NCBI RefSeq assembly: GCF_009857915.1
Contig: NZ_WWCM01000008.1
Location: 124,001 to 188,000, forward strand
DNA: 64,000 nt
Direction: 5' to 3'
DNA from: Duganella qianjiadongensis
GTDB lineage: Bacteria > Pseudomonadota > Gammaproteobacteria > Burkholderiales > Burkholderiaceae_D
In this document: positions 52,936 to 62,102 of the stretch, in pieces
How positions within the stretch are numbered: position 1 is the stretch's first letter
How the letters are laid out: the number at the start of each line of letters is the position of its first letter
Translations under genes and position numbers: made by a program
The notes under the pieces: model-generated
Databases searched by the model: none
Told to the model about the DNA's origin: nothing
The model's input: only the letters and a program-made list of their open reading frames with translations

Positions 52936-54669
52936 TTATGGGTAGAAGACGGCTATATGATAGCCGGAGGCTTTCAGCTGGTTCAGTTCGAAGAACAGTT
53001 TGACAGCTTGTTCGGTGTGCGGAGCGAAGCCCTTATCGAGCGGCACGTCGGGGCCGAGGTAGTCGCGCGGGCTGAATACGCGGCGCAGCACGGCCTTGTC
53101 GCTGGCATCGTCCAGCACCAGTTCTATGTGCGGCCAGCTTTGCGCGGTGGCGCTCTGGTTGCGCAGCAGGGTGTTGAACGAGAAGGTAGTGTCGCTCAGG
53201 GTTTGCAGCTCGCCCTGCTCGATATTCAGGTCGTCGATCTGGGCAGGCAGTTCGATCTTGCAGCCGAGCGCATTGCAGGCGGCCGTCAGCGCCGGTTTCA
53301 GCGGCGGCATGGCCGCTGCCAGCTGGTTGCGGAAAGTGGTGACGCCCTGTGCGCCCAGTGTTCCCACCAGTGCGACGCTGCCCAGCGCCATGGCGACGCT
53401 GATGGCTTTGCCGTACTTCTGGCGGCGCCGGTCGCGCTTGATGAAGCCCGGCTCTTCGCCCGCCGCTTGGTCGGCGTCGGCAGCGGCTTCCGTGGTGCGG
53501 GCCGGCTGCAGCAGCAGGTCGGTTTCGGCATCCGGCAGCGCAGACGCGCCGTTGCGGGCAGCCTGTTTGCTGGCCGAGGAGAGTTCGACCAGCGCATCGT
53601 CATCGTCGTCCAGCGCGTGCAGATCCGGCGCAGCACGGGCCGGCAGATTGAGGGCGGGCTCGGCATCCTGCGGGGCATCGAAGCTAGGTTCGATCCGCTC
53701 GCTGATGTCGGCGTTATCGGCAGGGGCGCCTATGCTGCGCTCCATCACGGCCAGTTCGGCGGCCAGCGCTGCTTCCAGCTCGGCGTCGGACATGGTTTCG
53801 ATGGCCAGCTGCTCTTCCAGCGCGGGATCGGGCAGCGCCTCGGGAGCGGGGGCGGCCTGCGGCGCGGCAGGCGGCCAGTGGTCGGCCAACGCGGCGCTGG
53901 ACTGTGCTGCCAGCGGCTCCGGCTCAGGTTCGAGCTCCGCTTCCAGCGCAGGCTCAGGCTCCAGATCGAGCATCAGTTCAGCTTCGGCAGGCGCAGGCGG
54001 CAGATCGTATTCTGCCGCTGCGTCCTGTGCCAGCGGCTGTGCGGCAGTGGTCGATTCGGACTCGATATCGAGATCGAGTTCTAGCGGCAGATCGATGGCG
54101 GCGGGCAGGCTGGCCGGTGCCGGTGGCAGTTCCAGCGGATCGGCTATCGCTGCGGACGTGTCGTCCGCACCAGCGCCATCCTCGCCACCATCGAGGTCGA
54201 TAGCCGTGTCCAGTTCCAGCGCCGGCTCGGTATCGGCGATTTCGTCCTGCAAAACTTCTGCCGCATGCGAGTCGATCGCGTCCATCTTGGCATCGAACGG
54301 CGTTAGCTCCGGCAGCGGTGCAGGGCTAGGTTCCGGCTGATAGGTCGCCGGTGCGGCGGGTGTAGGTAGAACTTCAGGTTCCGGCTGGTACGGCGCCGCA
54401 TGGTCATTCTCGGCCGGCAGAACGGGGAGATCGTCAAGGCCGCTCGCTGCCGGCGCGGCTGGCGCCGCAGAAGGCACAGGCGTAAACGCGGGAGCAGGAG
54501 CAGGAGCGGCAGGCAGGGGGGCGGCAGCGGGCGGCGCCAGTAGCGCCGCATTGCCGTCGAAGACTTCGTTACAGGAGCCGCAGCGTACTATGCCCCCACG
54601 TAATTTCAACTGGTCGTGCGCGACCCGAAATACCGTGTTGCAGTGGGGGCATTTAGTGGCGAGCGCCAT
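52936..54669 (-). CDS. Zinc-ribbon protein with DUF3426, membrane anchored
   Basis: A 577-residue protein. Residues 1-40 form an MJ0042-type zinc ribbon (CPHCNTVFRV ... VRCGSCNEVF). Residues about 50-410 are low-complexity and very acidic (Ala, Pro, Asp, Glu), a disordered spacer. A transmembrane helix (AISVAMALGSVALVGTLGA) precedes a C-terminal DUF3426 domain (about 450-577, CKIELPAQIDDLNIEQGEL, SWPHIELVLDDAS). Its place after prmA is conserved in betaproteobacteria. Role unknown; the ribbon suggests nucleic acid or protein binding. Confidence 0.85.
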   Translation of the reverse strand: MALATKCPHCNTVFRVAHDQLKLRGGIVRCGSCNEVFDGNAALLAPPAAAPLPAAPAPAPAFTPVPSAAPAAPAASGLDDLPVLPAENDHAAPYQPEPEVLPTPAAPATYQPEPSPAPLPELTPFDAKMDAIDSHAAEVLQDEIADTEPALELDTAIDLDGGEDGAGADDTSAAIADPLELPPAPASLPAAIDLPLELDLDIESESTTAAQPLAQDAAAEYDLPPAPAEAELMLDLEPEPALEAELEPEPEPLAAQSSAALADHWPPAAPQAAPAPEALPDPALEEQLAIETMSDAELEAALAAELAVMERSIGAPADNADISERIEPSFDAPQDAEPALNLPARAAPDLHALDDDDDALVELSSASKQAARNGASALPDAETDLLLQPARTTEAAADADQAAGEEPGFIKRDRRRQKYGKAISVAMALGSVALVGTLGAQGVTTFRNQLAAAMPPLKPALTAACNALGCKIELPAQIDDLNIEQGELQTLSDTTFSFNTLLRNQSATAQSWPHIELVLDDASDKAVLRRVFSPRDYLGPDVPLDKGFAPHTEQAVKLFFELNQLKASGYHIAVFYP

Positions 54670-54677
54670 TGCTGTGG

Positions 54678-55610
54678 TTAGCGTGCCGCAGGAACCACGT
54701 CACTGCCAAGGCGGCCATGCAGCGCCACCCAGCCATCCTGTTCTGCCCATACGCCCAGCTTGATGAACGGAGCGTAGGCAGCGGCCACTTCTTCGGCCTG
54801 ACGTGCCAGCACGCCGGACAGAATCAGCGATCCGCCTTCCGCCACGCGGCCCGACAGCATAGGCGCCATCAGTTTCAGTGGGCTGGACAGAATGTTCGCC
54901 ACCACGATATCGAAACGCTGCTGCGCATATTGCGAGGTAGCGAAGCTATCGGGCAGGAAGTAGTCGATTTCGCACTGGTTGCGCAGTGCGTTATCCTTGG
55001 CCGATTCGATGGCCTGCGGATCGATGTCCACACCGGCCACCGTGCCGGCACCGATCTTCTTGGCCACCATGGCCAGAATGCCGGAACCGCAACCGTAGTC
55101 GAGCACCGTTTTGCCCGGTGCCGGATGGGCTTCCAGCCATTCCATGCACAGACGGGTGGTGGGGTGGCTGCCCGTACCGAAAGCCAGACCGGGGTCCAGT
55201 TCCAGTATCAGGGCATCCGGATCCGGCGCTTCGTGCCAGCTAGGCACGACCCAGATGTTCTTGCCGATGTGGATAGGCGCAAACTGCGACTGGGTCAGAC
55301 GCACCCAGTCCTGTTCCTCCACCTTGCGGGTGGTGAAGCGGGGCAGGGTTTGCAGGCCGATCTGCGCAGCGGCTGCGCCGACGATCAGGGCGTGATCATC
55401 GTCCTCGTTGGTCAGGGCGACCACGCGGCTGTGATCCCAGGCCGCTTCGGTCGGTTCCATGCCCGGCTCGCCGAACAGCGGTTTTTCCGCGTCGGTGCCT
55501 TCGTCTGCATCCTCGACGGAAACCGACAGGGCGCCGACATCCATCAGCGCTTCCGACAGGGTTTCCGCGTGGTCGCGGGCGATTTCGATGACGATTTCAG
55601 TCCAGCTCAT
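54678..55610 (-). CDS. prmA: Ribosomal protein L11 methyltransferase
   Basis: A 310-residue SAM-dependent enzyme that trimethylates ribosomal protein L11. N-terminal recognition domain, then the methyltransferase core with [23 protein letters not shown] and NILSSPL in order. Located 2 bp after accC (same strand) and 8 bp before the zinc-ribbon gene. Confidence 0.94.
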   Translation of the reverse strand: MSWTEIVIEIARDHAETLSEALMDVGALSVSVEDADEGTDAEKPLFGEPGMEPTEAAWDHSRVVALTNEDDDHALIVGAAAAQIGLQTLPRFTTRKVEEQDWVRLTQSQFAPIHIGKNIWVVPSWHEAPDPDALILELDPGLAFGTGSHPTTRLCMEWLEAHPAPGKTVLDYGCGSGILAMVAKKIGAGTVAGVDIDPQAIESAKDNALRNQCEIDYFLPDSFATSQYAQQRFDIVVANILSSPLKLMAPMLSGRVAEGGSLILSGVLARQAEEVAAAYAPFIKLGVWAEQDGWVALHGRLGSDVVPAAR

Positions 55611-55612
55611 GT

Positions 55613-56998
55613 TTATGCTTGTGCCTTGTTACTCAGACTCAGTTTGTGCAGATCAGGCATATCGGCCAGTTTCTGCTCCAGATAATGGATGTTGGTACCA
55701 CCTTCGATGAAACGGGCATCGATCATCAGTTCGCGGTGCAGCGGGATGTTGGTCTGGATACCTTCAACCACCATTTCCGACAGCGCGATCTGCATGCGGC
55801 GGATCGCCTGTTCGCGGGTCGCGCCGTAGGTAATCACTTTGCCTATCATCGAATCGTAGTGCGGTGGTACATAATAACCTGCATACGAGTGCGAGTCGAC
55901 GCGTACGCCCGGACCGCCCGGTACGTGCCAGGCTGTGATGCGGCCTGGCGACGGGGTGAACTTGAACGGATCTTCCGCGTTGATACGGCATTCTACCGCG
56001 TGACCGGACAGCATCACGTCGCGCTGACGGAAGCGCAGCTTCTCGCCGGCGGCAATACGGATCTGTTCCTGCACGATGTCGATGCCGGTAATCATTTCCG
56101 TCACAGGGTGTTCCACCTGCACGCGGGTATTCATTTCGATGAAGTAGAACTCGCCGTTTTCGTACAGGAACTCGAAAGTACCTGCGCCGCGGTAGCCGAT
56201 CTTGCGGCAGGCTTCGGCGCAACGATCGCCGATTTTCTCGATCAGTTTGCGTGGAATGCCCGGTGCCGGTGCTTCCTCGATCACCTTCTGGTGGCGGCGC
56301 TGCATCGAGCAGTCGCGCTCGCCCAGCCAGACGGCGTTTTTGTGTTCGTCAGCCAGAATCTGGATTTCCACGTGACGGGGGTTTTCCAGATACTTCTCCA
56401 TGTAGACTTCCGGATTGCCGAAAGCGCTACCGGCTTCTGCCTTGGTCATGGCCACGGCATTGATCAGGGCGGCTTCGGTGTGCACCACGCGCATACCGCG
56501 GCCACCACCACCACCGGCGGCCTTGATGATCACAGGGTAGCCCACTTTGCGGGCAATCTGCACGATCGTCTTGGGGTCGTCTGGCAAGGCGCCGTCCGAA
56601 CCCGGCACGCAAGGCACCCCGGCGCGTATCATGGCCTGCTTGGCCGACACTTTGTCGCCCATCATGCGGATCGAATCCGAACGTGGACCGATGAAGACGA
56701 AGCCGGATTTTTCCACGCGCTCGGCGAAGTCGGCGTTTTCCGACAGGAAGCCGTAGCCCGGGTGGATAGCTTCCGCATCCGTTACTTCAGCGGCGCTGAT
56801 AATCGCCGGCATGTTGAGGTAGCTCAGGGTCGATGGCGCGGGGCCGATACATACCGATTCATCGGCCAACTTCACGTATTTGGCGTCTTTGTCGGCTTCC
56901 GAGTGCACTACAACGGTTTTGATCCCCAGTTCGCGGCAAGCGCGCTGTATCCGGAGGGCGATTTCGCCACGATTGGCGATAAGGATTTTTTCAAACAT
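55613..56998 (-). CDS. accC: Acetyl-CoA carboxylase, biotin carboxylase subunit
   Basis: A 461-residue ATP-grasp enzyme. Start [16 protein letters not shown]; glycine-rich [12 protein letters not shown] (ATP loop), [20 protein letters not shown] and [22 protein letters not shown]. Carboxylates biotin on AccB using bicarbonate and ATP, first step of fatty-acid synthesis. ATG 56998 is the family start; a longer in-frame extension upstream is not expected. Downstream of accB by 112 bp. Confidence 0.96.
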   Translation of the reverse strand: MFEKILIANRGEIALRIQRACRELGIKTVVVHSEADKDAKYVKLADESVCIGPAPSTLSYLNMPAIISAAEVTDAEAIHPGYGFLSENADFAERVEKSGFVFIGPRSDSIRMMGDKVSAKQAMIRAGVPCVPGSDGALPDDPKTIVQIARKVGYPVIIKAAGGGGGRGMRVVHTEAALINAVAMTKAEAGSAFGNPEVYMEKYLENPRHVEIQILADEHKNAVWLGERDCSMQRRHQKVIEEAPAPGIPRKLIEKIGDRCAEACRKIGYRGAGTFEFLYENGEFYFIEMNTRVQVEHPVTEMITGIDIVQEQIRIAAGEKLRFRQRDVMLSGHAVECRINAEDPFKFTPSPGRITAWHVPGGPGVRVDSHSYAGYYVPPHYDSMIGKVITYGATREQAIRRMQIALSEMVVEGIQTNIPLHRELMIDARFIEGGTNIHYLEQKLADMPDLHKLSLSNKAQA

Positions 56999-57110
56999 GA
57001 TAGGTTCGCTAGGTCTGTGAGTACCGGTCGCGCCGGTGACGTCAGGTAGAGGAGGGAGGGCGGACCAAGCCGGTCGGCCCGCCACCAGCAGGGGCGGGCA
57101 AGTACCGGTC

Positions 57111-57581
57111 TTAGCCTATCACAAACAGCGGTTGGCCGAATTCGACCGGTTGGCCGTTTTCGACCAGGATCTGGGTAATGGTGCCGGCTTTGTCGGCATC
57201 GATTTCGTTCAGCAGTTTCATCGCTTCGATGATGCACAGGGTGTCGCCTTCTTTGACCGTGGAACCCACTTCAACGTAGGCTGGCGAGCCCGGAGCGGAG
57301 GAACGGTAGAAGGTGCCGACCATAGGCGACTTGACCACGTGGCCAGTCGGTTCGGCGGCCACAGCGGCAACCGGTGCGGCGGCGGCAGCCGCCACCGGGG
57401 CAGCAGCAGGGGCAGCGTGGTATTGAGGCATGCTTTGCGGCTGCATCATGACCATCTGATTTTGTGGCATGGCGGACGACTTGACGATGCGAACTTTGCT
57501 TTCGCCTTCGGTCACTTCGAGCTCGGCGATGTCCGATTCTGCGACCAAATCAATCAAGGTCTTCAGCTTGCGTAGATCCAT
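57111..57581 (-). CDS. accB: Acetyl-CoA carboxylase, biotin carboxyl carrier protein
   Basis: A 156-residue protein: N-terminal helical region ([23 protein letters not shown]), Ala/Pro-rich hinge (about 55-78) and a C-terminal biotinyl domain with EAMKL, where K122 is biotinylated. A GGGGG-type ribosome site precedes the ATG. Substrate for AccC; first of the accBC pair, after aroQ. Confidence 0.96.
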   Translation of the reverse strand: MDLRKLKTLIDLVAESDIAELEVTEGESKVRIVKSSAMPQNQMVMMQPQSMPQYHAAPAAAPVAAAAAAPVAAVAAEPTGHVVKSPMVGTFYRSSAPGSPAYVEVGSTVKEGDTLCIIEAMKLLNEIDADKAGTITQILVENGQPVEFGQPLFVIG

Positions 57582-57668
57582 GTAACCCCCAGGAATGTCT
57601 TTGATTAGTGTAATGAGCGATCTGGCCTTGTGGGCTAAATCGCAGCGGTTGCGCGCAGATTGCGTAGG

Positions 57669-58106
57669 TTATCGCTTTTTAAGAACAAAGTCGATGGCAA
57701 ACCGATATCCTTCGATACCCAGTCCGCAGATCGTACCTATTGCAATCGCGCTAAGAAAAGAGTGATGGCGGAACGATTCCCGCTGGTAGATATTCGAAAT
57801 ATGTACCTCAACAAACGGTATCGCCACGCCCGCCAGAGCGTCGCGCAAGGCCACGCTGGTATGTGTCAGTCCTCCCGGATTGATAACGATGGCATCCACC
57901 CCCTCGCTACGGGCCGCGTGGATACGGTCTATCAATGCGCCTTCGTGGTTGCTCTGAAAACAGGACAAGCTGGCACCGGCTGCCTGGGCCTGGGCCTGGG
58001 CAGCGCGTTCGATGTCGGCCAGCGTCTGCACGCCGTACACCTCAGGCTCGCGTGTGCCTAACAAATTCAGGTTAGGACCGTTGAGCAGTAACAGCTTTGT
58101 TGCCAT
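57669..58106 (-). CDS. aroQ: 3-dehydroquinate dehydratase, type II
   Basis: A 145-residue shikimate-pathway enzyme. Start [25 protein letters not shown] with catalytic R19 and Y24; [17 protein letters not shown] and [12 protein letters not shown] complete the family signature. Converts 3-dehydroquinate to 3-dehydroshikimate. ATG 58106 is the normal start; the frame continues upstream to 58151. Upstream neighbour of accB, as in related genomes. Confidence 0.96.
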   Translation of the reverse strand: MATKLLLLNGPNLNLLGTREPEVYGVQTLADIERAAQAQAQAAGASLSCFQSNHEGALIDRIHAARSEGVDAIVINPGGLTHTSVALRDALAGVAIPFVEVHISNIYQRESFRHHSFLSAIAIGTICGLGIEGYRFAIDFVLKKR

Positions 58107-58190
58107 GGTTTCAGGACCGTTTTCCGCGAAAGTTCCGCATTTTGCCGCCAACCGCCGGCAATGGCAAGAAAAAAAAACTCATGAAACTAG

Positions 58191-58739
58191 TTAAAGACTT
58201 GCTAAATCCTTGCGCAGCTCGTCGAATTTGAGGCGGCCCAGATAGGTCTTCTTGACCTGACCATCGGCCCCGATCAGCACCGTGTAGGGTAGCCCGCCAG
58301 CACCATTGCCGAACTGGCGCGACAGCTCGGTTCCGGCCATGCCGGCCACAAAGACCGGATAGCTGATTTTGAACTTGTTGCTAAAATCGGCGATATTTGT
58401 TGCCGAATCAATACCAATTCCGATAACTTGCAGCTTCTTGCCTTCTTCTCCCGCAGCCAGCGCCGACAGTTCCGGCATTTCCTGAACGCAAGGACCACAC
58501 CATGGGGCCCAGAAATTCACCAGCATGGCCTTGCCCTGATACTCTGCCAGCGCATGGGTTTTACCGCCAGCATCAGGCAGGTTCTGTTTATATAGTTCTG
58601 CGACCGTACCGGAGACCCCGGCCGGCATGGTGGTGGTGATCGGCGGGGCCGGTTCTTTTTTATGCATGCCCACATAGGCACCGGAAGCACCAAATAACAA
58701 AGCAACAACGGTGTAGGCGGCGAGATGTTTTTGATTCAT
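58191..58739 (-). CDS. TlpA-like thiol:disulfide protein, membrane anchored
   Basis: A 182-residue protein with an N-terminal signal anchor (residues 7-25), and a thioredoxin-fold domain with WCGPC (C81, C84) and a cis-Pro region GLPYTVLIG. Faces the periplasm; likely reduces disulfides or assists cytochrome c maturation (TlpA/ResA class). Partner genes: aroQ downstream and the 219-residue unknown protein upstream. Confidence 0.9.
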   Translation of the reverse strand: MNQKHLAAYTVVALLFGASGAYVGMHKKEPAPPITTTMPAGVSGTVAELYKQNLPDAGGKTHALAEYQGKAMLVNFWAPWCGPCVQEMPELSALAAGEEGKKLQVIGIGIDSATNIADFSNKFKISYPVFVAGMAGTELSRQFGNGAGGLPYTVLIGADGQVKKTYLGRLKFDELRKDLASL

Positions 58740-58763
58740 GATAAGTTTTATAGGTGAATGCTA

Positions 58764-59423
58764 TTAATTAGTAGTCTGGTCGGTATCGGAACGGTCGTGG
58801 GTACTATTTATTAGCAGGGCACGCACGCTATCGAGGTCGGCACGCTGGATTTTGCCATCGGCACGGCTTTTCACGGCACCGCGCAAATCATCGAGCTCAT
58901 ACAATTGCGCGTGCACGCCTTCCTTGTGCCACATAAAGCTGACAGTTTCCACCATGCCGAAGCGGGGCCCTTTGAAGTGGGGCGTCTCGGAGATGTCAAT
59001 TTGCAAATTTTTATTCAGCAGGAAGATTTCCACTTCCTTGGCGCTGTCGGCAAACAATTGCAGGTGGATATCGTCATGCGGGCCTGCCGTGCCATTTAAT
59101 ACAGCGCCGGTCAGGTGGGGCTGGTAGGCCGACAGCCTTTCCATGATTTCCACCGCCAGCGTGCGCAAACGGAATAGACGCGCCGGCTGGGTGTTGCTAT
59201 GAAATAAAGAGTGGTAAAGCCGGACTTCGGCTTCGATCTGCGCGTGATCAGGTAATAAATTAGGCGGCGGCTGGGTATCGCCCAGAATCTGGCGCGCCGC
59301 CTTGCGTTTGGCGCTGTTGTAATCAGCGCCGTCCTGCGCGATCAGACGTGCTGCCGCAGCAGCAATCTCGGCACGCAAAAGCAGGACTTCGGGAATTCCA
59401 TGTGCAGTCATGAACGTGATCAT
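58764..59423 (-). CDS. Conserved protein with degenerate nucleotidyltransferase-like motif
   Basis: A 219-residue protein of a betaproteobacterial family found next to mpl. A helical first half (residues 1-95) precedes a stretch GAVLNGTAGPHDDIHLQLFAD that looks like the G-x-G ... DID core of a nucleotidyltransferase, with the second Asp replaced by His. No catalytic pair is therefore certain. ATG 59423 is used; ATG 59411 is an equally plausible start because no clear ribosome site marks either one. Divergent from mpl with under 100 bp between. Function unknown. Confidence 0.7.
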   Translation of the reverse strand: MITFMTAHGIPEVLLLRAEIAAAAARLIAQDGADYNSAKRKAARQILGDTQPPPNLLPDHAQIEAEVRLYHSLFHSNTQPARLFRLRTLAVEIMERLSAYQPHLTGAVLNGTAGPHDDIHLQLFADSAKEVEIFLLNKNLQIDISETPHFKGPRFGMVETVSFMWHKEGVHAQLYELDDLRGAVKSRADGKIQRADLDSVRALLINSTHDRSDTDQTTN

Positions 59424-59513
59424 ACTCTGAACCGGGAAAAGGGCGGCAGGTCGGGTAAAATCTCATCTTCTGTTCGCCTTCACATTAATTACTTTAGTTC
59501 CGGTTCTGGCTTT

Positions 59514-60881
59514 ATGCACATTCACATACTTGGTATTTGCGGCACTTTCATGGGTGGTCTTGCCGTTCTGGCAAAAGAAGCGGGGCACCGCGTAACGGGC
59601 TGCGACGCCAACGTCTATCCGCCCATGAGTACCCAGCTCGAAGCGCAAGGCATAGAACTGATACAGGGCTTCGGTCCGGAACAGGTGGAACTCCAGCCCG
59701 ATCTGTACGTCATCGGTAATGTGGTTTCGCGCGGTAATCCGCTGATCGAGGAAATCATGAACCGCGGCCTGCCCTTCGTTTCCGGCCCGCAGTGGATAGG
59801 CGAGCATATATTAAAGGACCGCTGGGTGCTGGCCGTGGCCGGTACGCACGGCAAAACCACCACCTCGTCCATGCTGACGTGGATACTGGAAGATGCCGGC
59901 TACGCGCCGGGCTTCCTGATCGGCGGCGTGCCGATGAACTTCGGCGTGTCTGCCCGTATGCAGGGCGATAAGGATTCCATCTTCTTCGTGATCGAAGCCG
60001 ATGAATACGATACGGCCTTCTTCGACAAGCGCAGCAAGTTCGTGCACTACCGCGCCAAGACGGCCATTCTGAATAATCTGGAATACGACCACGCCGACAT
60101 CTTCCCCGATCTGGCCGCCATCGAAACCCAGTTCCACCATCTGGTGCGCACCGTGCCCGGCATAGGCCGCGTCGTTGTGAATGCCGATCAGGACTCGCTG
60201 CAGCGCGTGATTCAGCGCGGCTGCTGGAGCGAGCGCGAAGGCTTTGGCGCCAGCGATGCGGCCGACTGGCGCATGAAGGAATACGACGACGGCAGTTTCG
60301 ATGTGATCTTCCGTGGCGAAGTGGCGGGCCATGTACAGTGGCAGCTGACGGGGCAGCACAACCGCAACAATGCGCTGGCGGCCATCGCTGCAGCGCGCCA
60401 TGTGGGCGTGCCGGTGGCGCAGGCTGCCGCTTCGCTGGCCCGCTTCGAAAACGTCAAACGCCGCATGGAAGTACGCGGTGTGGTGCATGGCGTGACCGTG
60501 TACGACGACTTTGCCCACCATCCTACGGCCATCGCAACGACGGTCGGCGGTCTGCGCCAGAAGGTGGGGCCGGTTACCCGCATCCTCGCCGTGCTGGAAC
60601 CGCGTTCCAACACCATGAAACTGGGTGCCATGAAAGACGCGCTGCCGGGCAGCCTGCATGCGGCCGATCTGGTGTTCGGTTACGGTAGCGAAGCGGCGCT
60701 GGGCTGGAGTCTGGGCGAGACGCTGGCGCCGCTGGGCGAGAAAGCCAGCGCTTTTGACGACATCGACACGCTGGTGGCGGCCATCGTCAAGGCGGCCCGT
60801 CCCGGCGACCAGATACTGGTGATGAGTAACGGCGGCTTCGGCGGCATCCACGGCAAAATTCTCGCGGCGCTGCCTCAATGA
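59514..60881 (+). CDS. mpl: UDP-N-acetylmuramate:L-alanyl-gamma-D-glutamyl-meso-DAP ligase
   Basis: A 455-residue Mur ligase: N-terminal ILGICGTFMGGLAVLAKEAG (Mpl-specific), ATP loop GTHGKTTTSSM, EADEYDTAFFDKRSKF and HHPTAIATT. Reattaches tripeptide to UDP-MurNAc for cell-wall recycling, a step that partners AmpD elsewhere in this window. ATG 59514 is chosen as the family start; the frame is open further upstream to 59400. Its stop overlaps the next gene's start. Confidence 0.95.
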   Translation: MHIHILGICGTFMGGLAVLAKEAGHRVTGCDANVYPPMSTQLEAQGIELIQGFGPEQVELQPDLYVIGNVVSRGNPLIEEIMNRGLPFVSGPQWIGEHILKDRWVLAVAGTHGKTTTSSMLTWILEDAGYAPGFLIGGVPMNFGVSARMQGDKDSIFFVIEADEYDTAFFDKRSKFVHYRAKTAILNNLEYDHADIFPDLAAIETQFHHLVRTVPGIGRVVVNADQDSLQRVIQRGCWSEREGFGASDAADWRMKEYDDGSFDVIFRGEVAGHVQWQLTGQHNRNNALAAIAAARHVGVPVAQAAASLARFENVKRRMEVRGVVHGVTVYDDFAHHPTAIATTVGGLRQKVGPVTRILAVLEPRSNTMKLGAMKDALPGSLHAADLVFGYGSEAALGWSLGETLAPLGEKASAFDDIDTLVAAIVKAARPGDQILVMSNGGFGGIHGKILAALPQ

Positions 60882-61456
60882 TGCTCTATCTGCACGGATT
60901 CCGTTCCTCGCCGCGCTCCATGAAAGCGCGCCTGATGGCCGAACGCATGGCGGCGCTGGGGCTGCAGCAGCAATGGCTATGCCCGCAATTGCCGGCTTCG
61001 CCCCGGCTGGCAATGGAGCAGGTGCTGGCGCTGATAGAGGGTGTGCCGGCCAGCGAACTGCGCATCGTCGGTTCTTCGCTGGGCGGTTATTACGCCACAT
61101 GGCTGGCCGAGCGTCTGGGCTGCCCGGCCGTGCTGCTCAATCCTGCCGTGGTACCACTTAAGGATCTGGACAAACACGTGGGCGTGACCACGGCCTACCA
61201 CTCGGACGAGCCGTTCGAGTTCAAGCGCGAATATATCGATGAACTGCGTGCGCTGGCGGTAGACAAGATCAGCCATCCGCAGCGCTATCTGCTGCTGGCC
61301 GCTACCGGCGACGAAGTGCTTGATTACCGCGATATGGTGGTCCACTATGCCGGCGCGCAGCAGCACATCATCGAAGGCAGCGACCATGGCATCAGCGAGT
61401 TTGCCGATTATCTGGATGAAGTACTGGCCTTCTGCGGCATCGGAGCACAGTCTTGA
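60878..61456 (+). CDS. YqiA-like alpha/beta hydrolase (esterase, UPF0227-type)
   Basis: A 192-residue alpha/beta hydrolase: YLHGFRSSP, nucleophile elbow GSSLGGYYATWLAERLG, acid ATGDEVLDYRDM and base GSDHGISEFADY. The LHGF...GSSLGG pattern is typical of YqiA/YcfP-type small esterases of unknown natural substrate. The start overlaps the mpl stop by 4 bp (ATGA), the end overlaps ubiC by 4 bp, so the three are one operon. Confidence 0.9.
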   Translation: MMLYLHGFRSSPRSMKARLMAERMAALGLQQQWLCPQLPASPRLAMEQVLALIEGVPASELRIVGSSLGGYYATWLAERLGCPAVLLNPAVVPLKDLDKHVGVTTAYHSDEPFEFKREYIDELRALAVDKISHPQRYLLLAATGDEVLDYRDMVVHYAGAQQHIIEGSDHGISEFADYLDEVLAFCGIGAQS

Positions 61457-62061
61457 AGCATACCCTGACGCCTGCGCGCAGCGCCTCGCTGCGCCAGACC
61501 CGCTGGCAGCCGCATGTGCTGGCGCTGAACGCGCCGGCGGCGCTGCGCCCATGGCTGACGGAAGACGGCTCGCTCACGGCGCGCCTGAAAGCGCACAGCA
61601 GCAGCTTCCGCGTGCAGTGTCTGCACCAGCAGACGGCCCTGTGCCTGAACGACGAAGCAGCCAGCATAGGCATGCATAGAGCGGGGCGGGTGTGGGAGCG
61701 CGAGGTGCTGCTACGCTGCGATAATACGCCGGTGGTGTTTGCCCACACCGTGGTGCCGATGTCGGCCACGGCCAGCGACTGGCCTTTATTCAGTGCGCTG
61801 GGCGAACGCTCGCTGGGCACCACGCTGTTCGGCGATCCGCAGGTGCGCCGCGGCGAACTGGAATTTGCCCGTCTGCGCGCCGGCCATCCGCTGGCGCAGC
61901 GGGCCCGCAAGGCACTGGCGCTGGATGACCGCGCCGGCGCCGATGAACTGATACTGTATGCGCGGCGCTGCCTGTACCGGCGGCGCCAGGGCAGTCTGCT
62001 GGTGACGGAAGTGTTTCTGCCTTCCGTGCTGGCGCTGCTGCCGCAGCAGGCCGACAAGTAA
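61453..62061 (+). CDS. ubiC: Chorismate--pyruvate lyase
   Basis: A 202-residue protein with UbiC-type core: VWEREVLLRC, PVVFAHTVVP, LGERSLGTTLFGDPQVRRGELEFARL and YARRCLYRRRQGSLLVTEVFLPSVL. Removes pyruvate from chorismate to give 4-hydroxybenzoate for ubiquinone. It begins with TTG at 61453 overlapping the preceding stop (TTGA); no ATG near the N-terminus is available, so a rare TTG start coupled to upstream translation is most likely. Confidence 0.88.
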   Translation: MKHTLTPARSASLRQTRWQPHVLALNAPAALRPWLTEDGSLTARLKAHSSSFRVQCLHQQTALCLNDEAASIGMHRAGRVWEREVLLRCDNTPVVFAHTVVPMSATASDWPLFSALGERSLGTTLFGDPQVRRGELEFARLRAGHPLAQRARKALALDDRAGADELILYARRCLYRRRQGSLLVTEVFLPSVLALLPQQADK

Positions 62062-62102
62062 GTCAATTAGTAACAACGAATTAACCCTACAGAAAAATAG
62101 CA

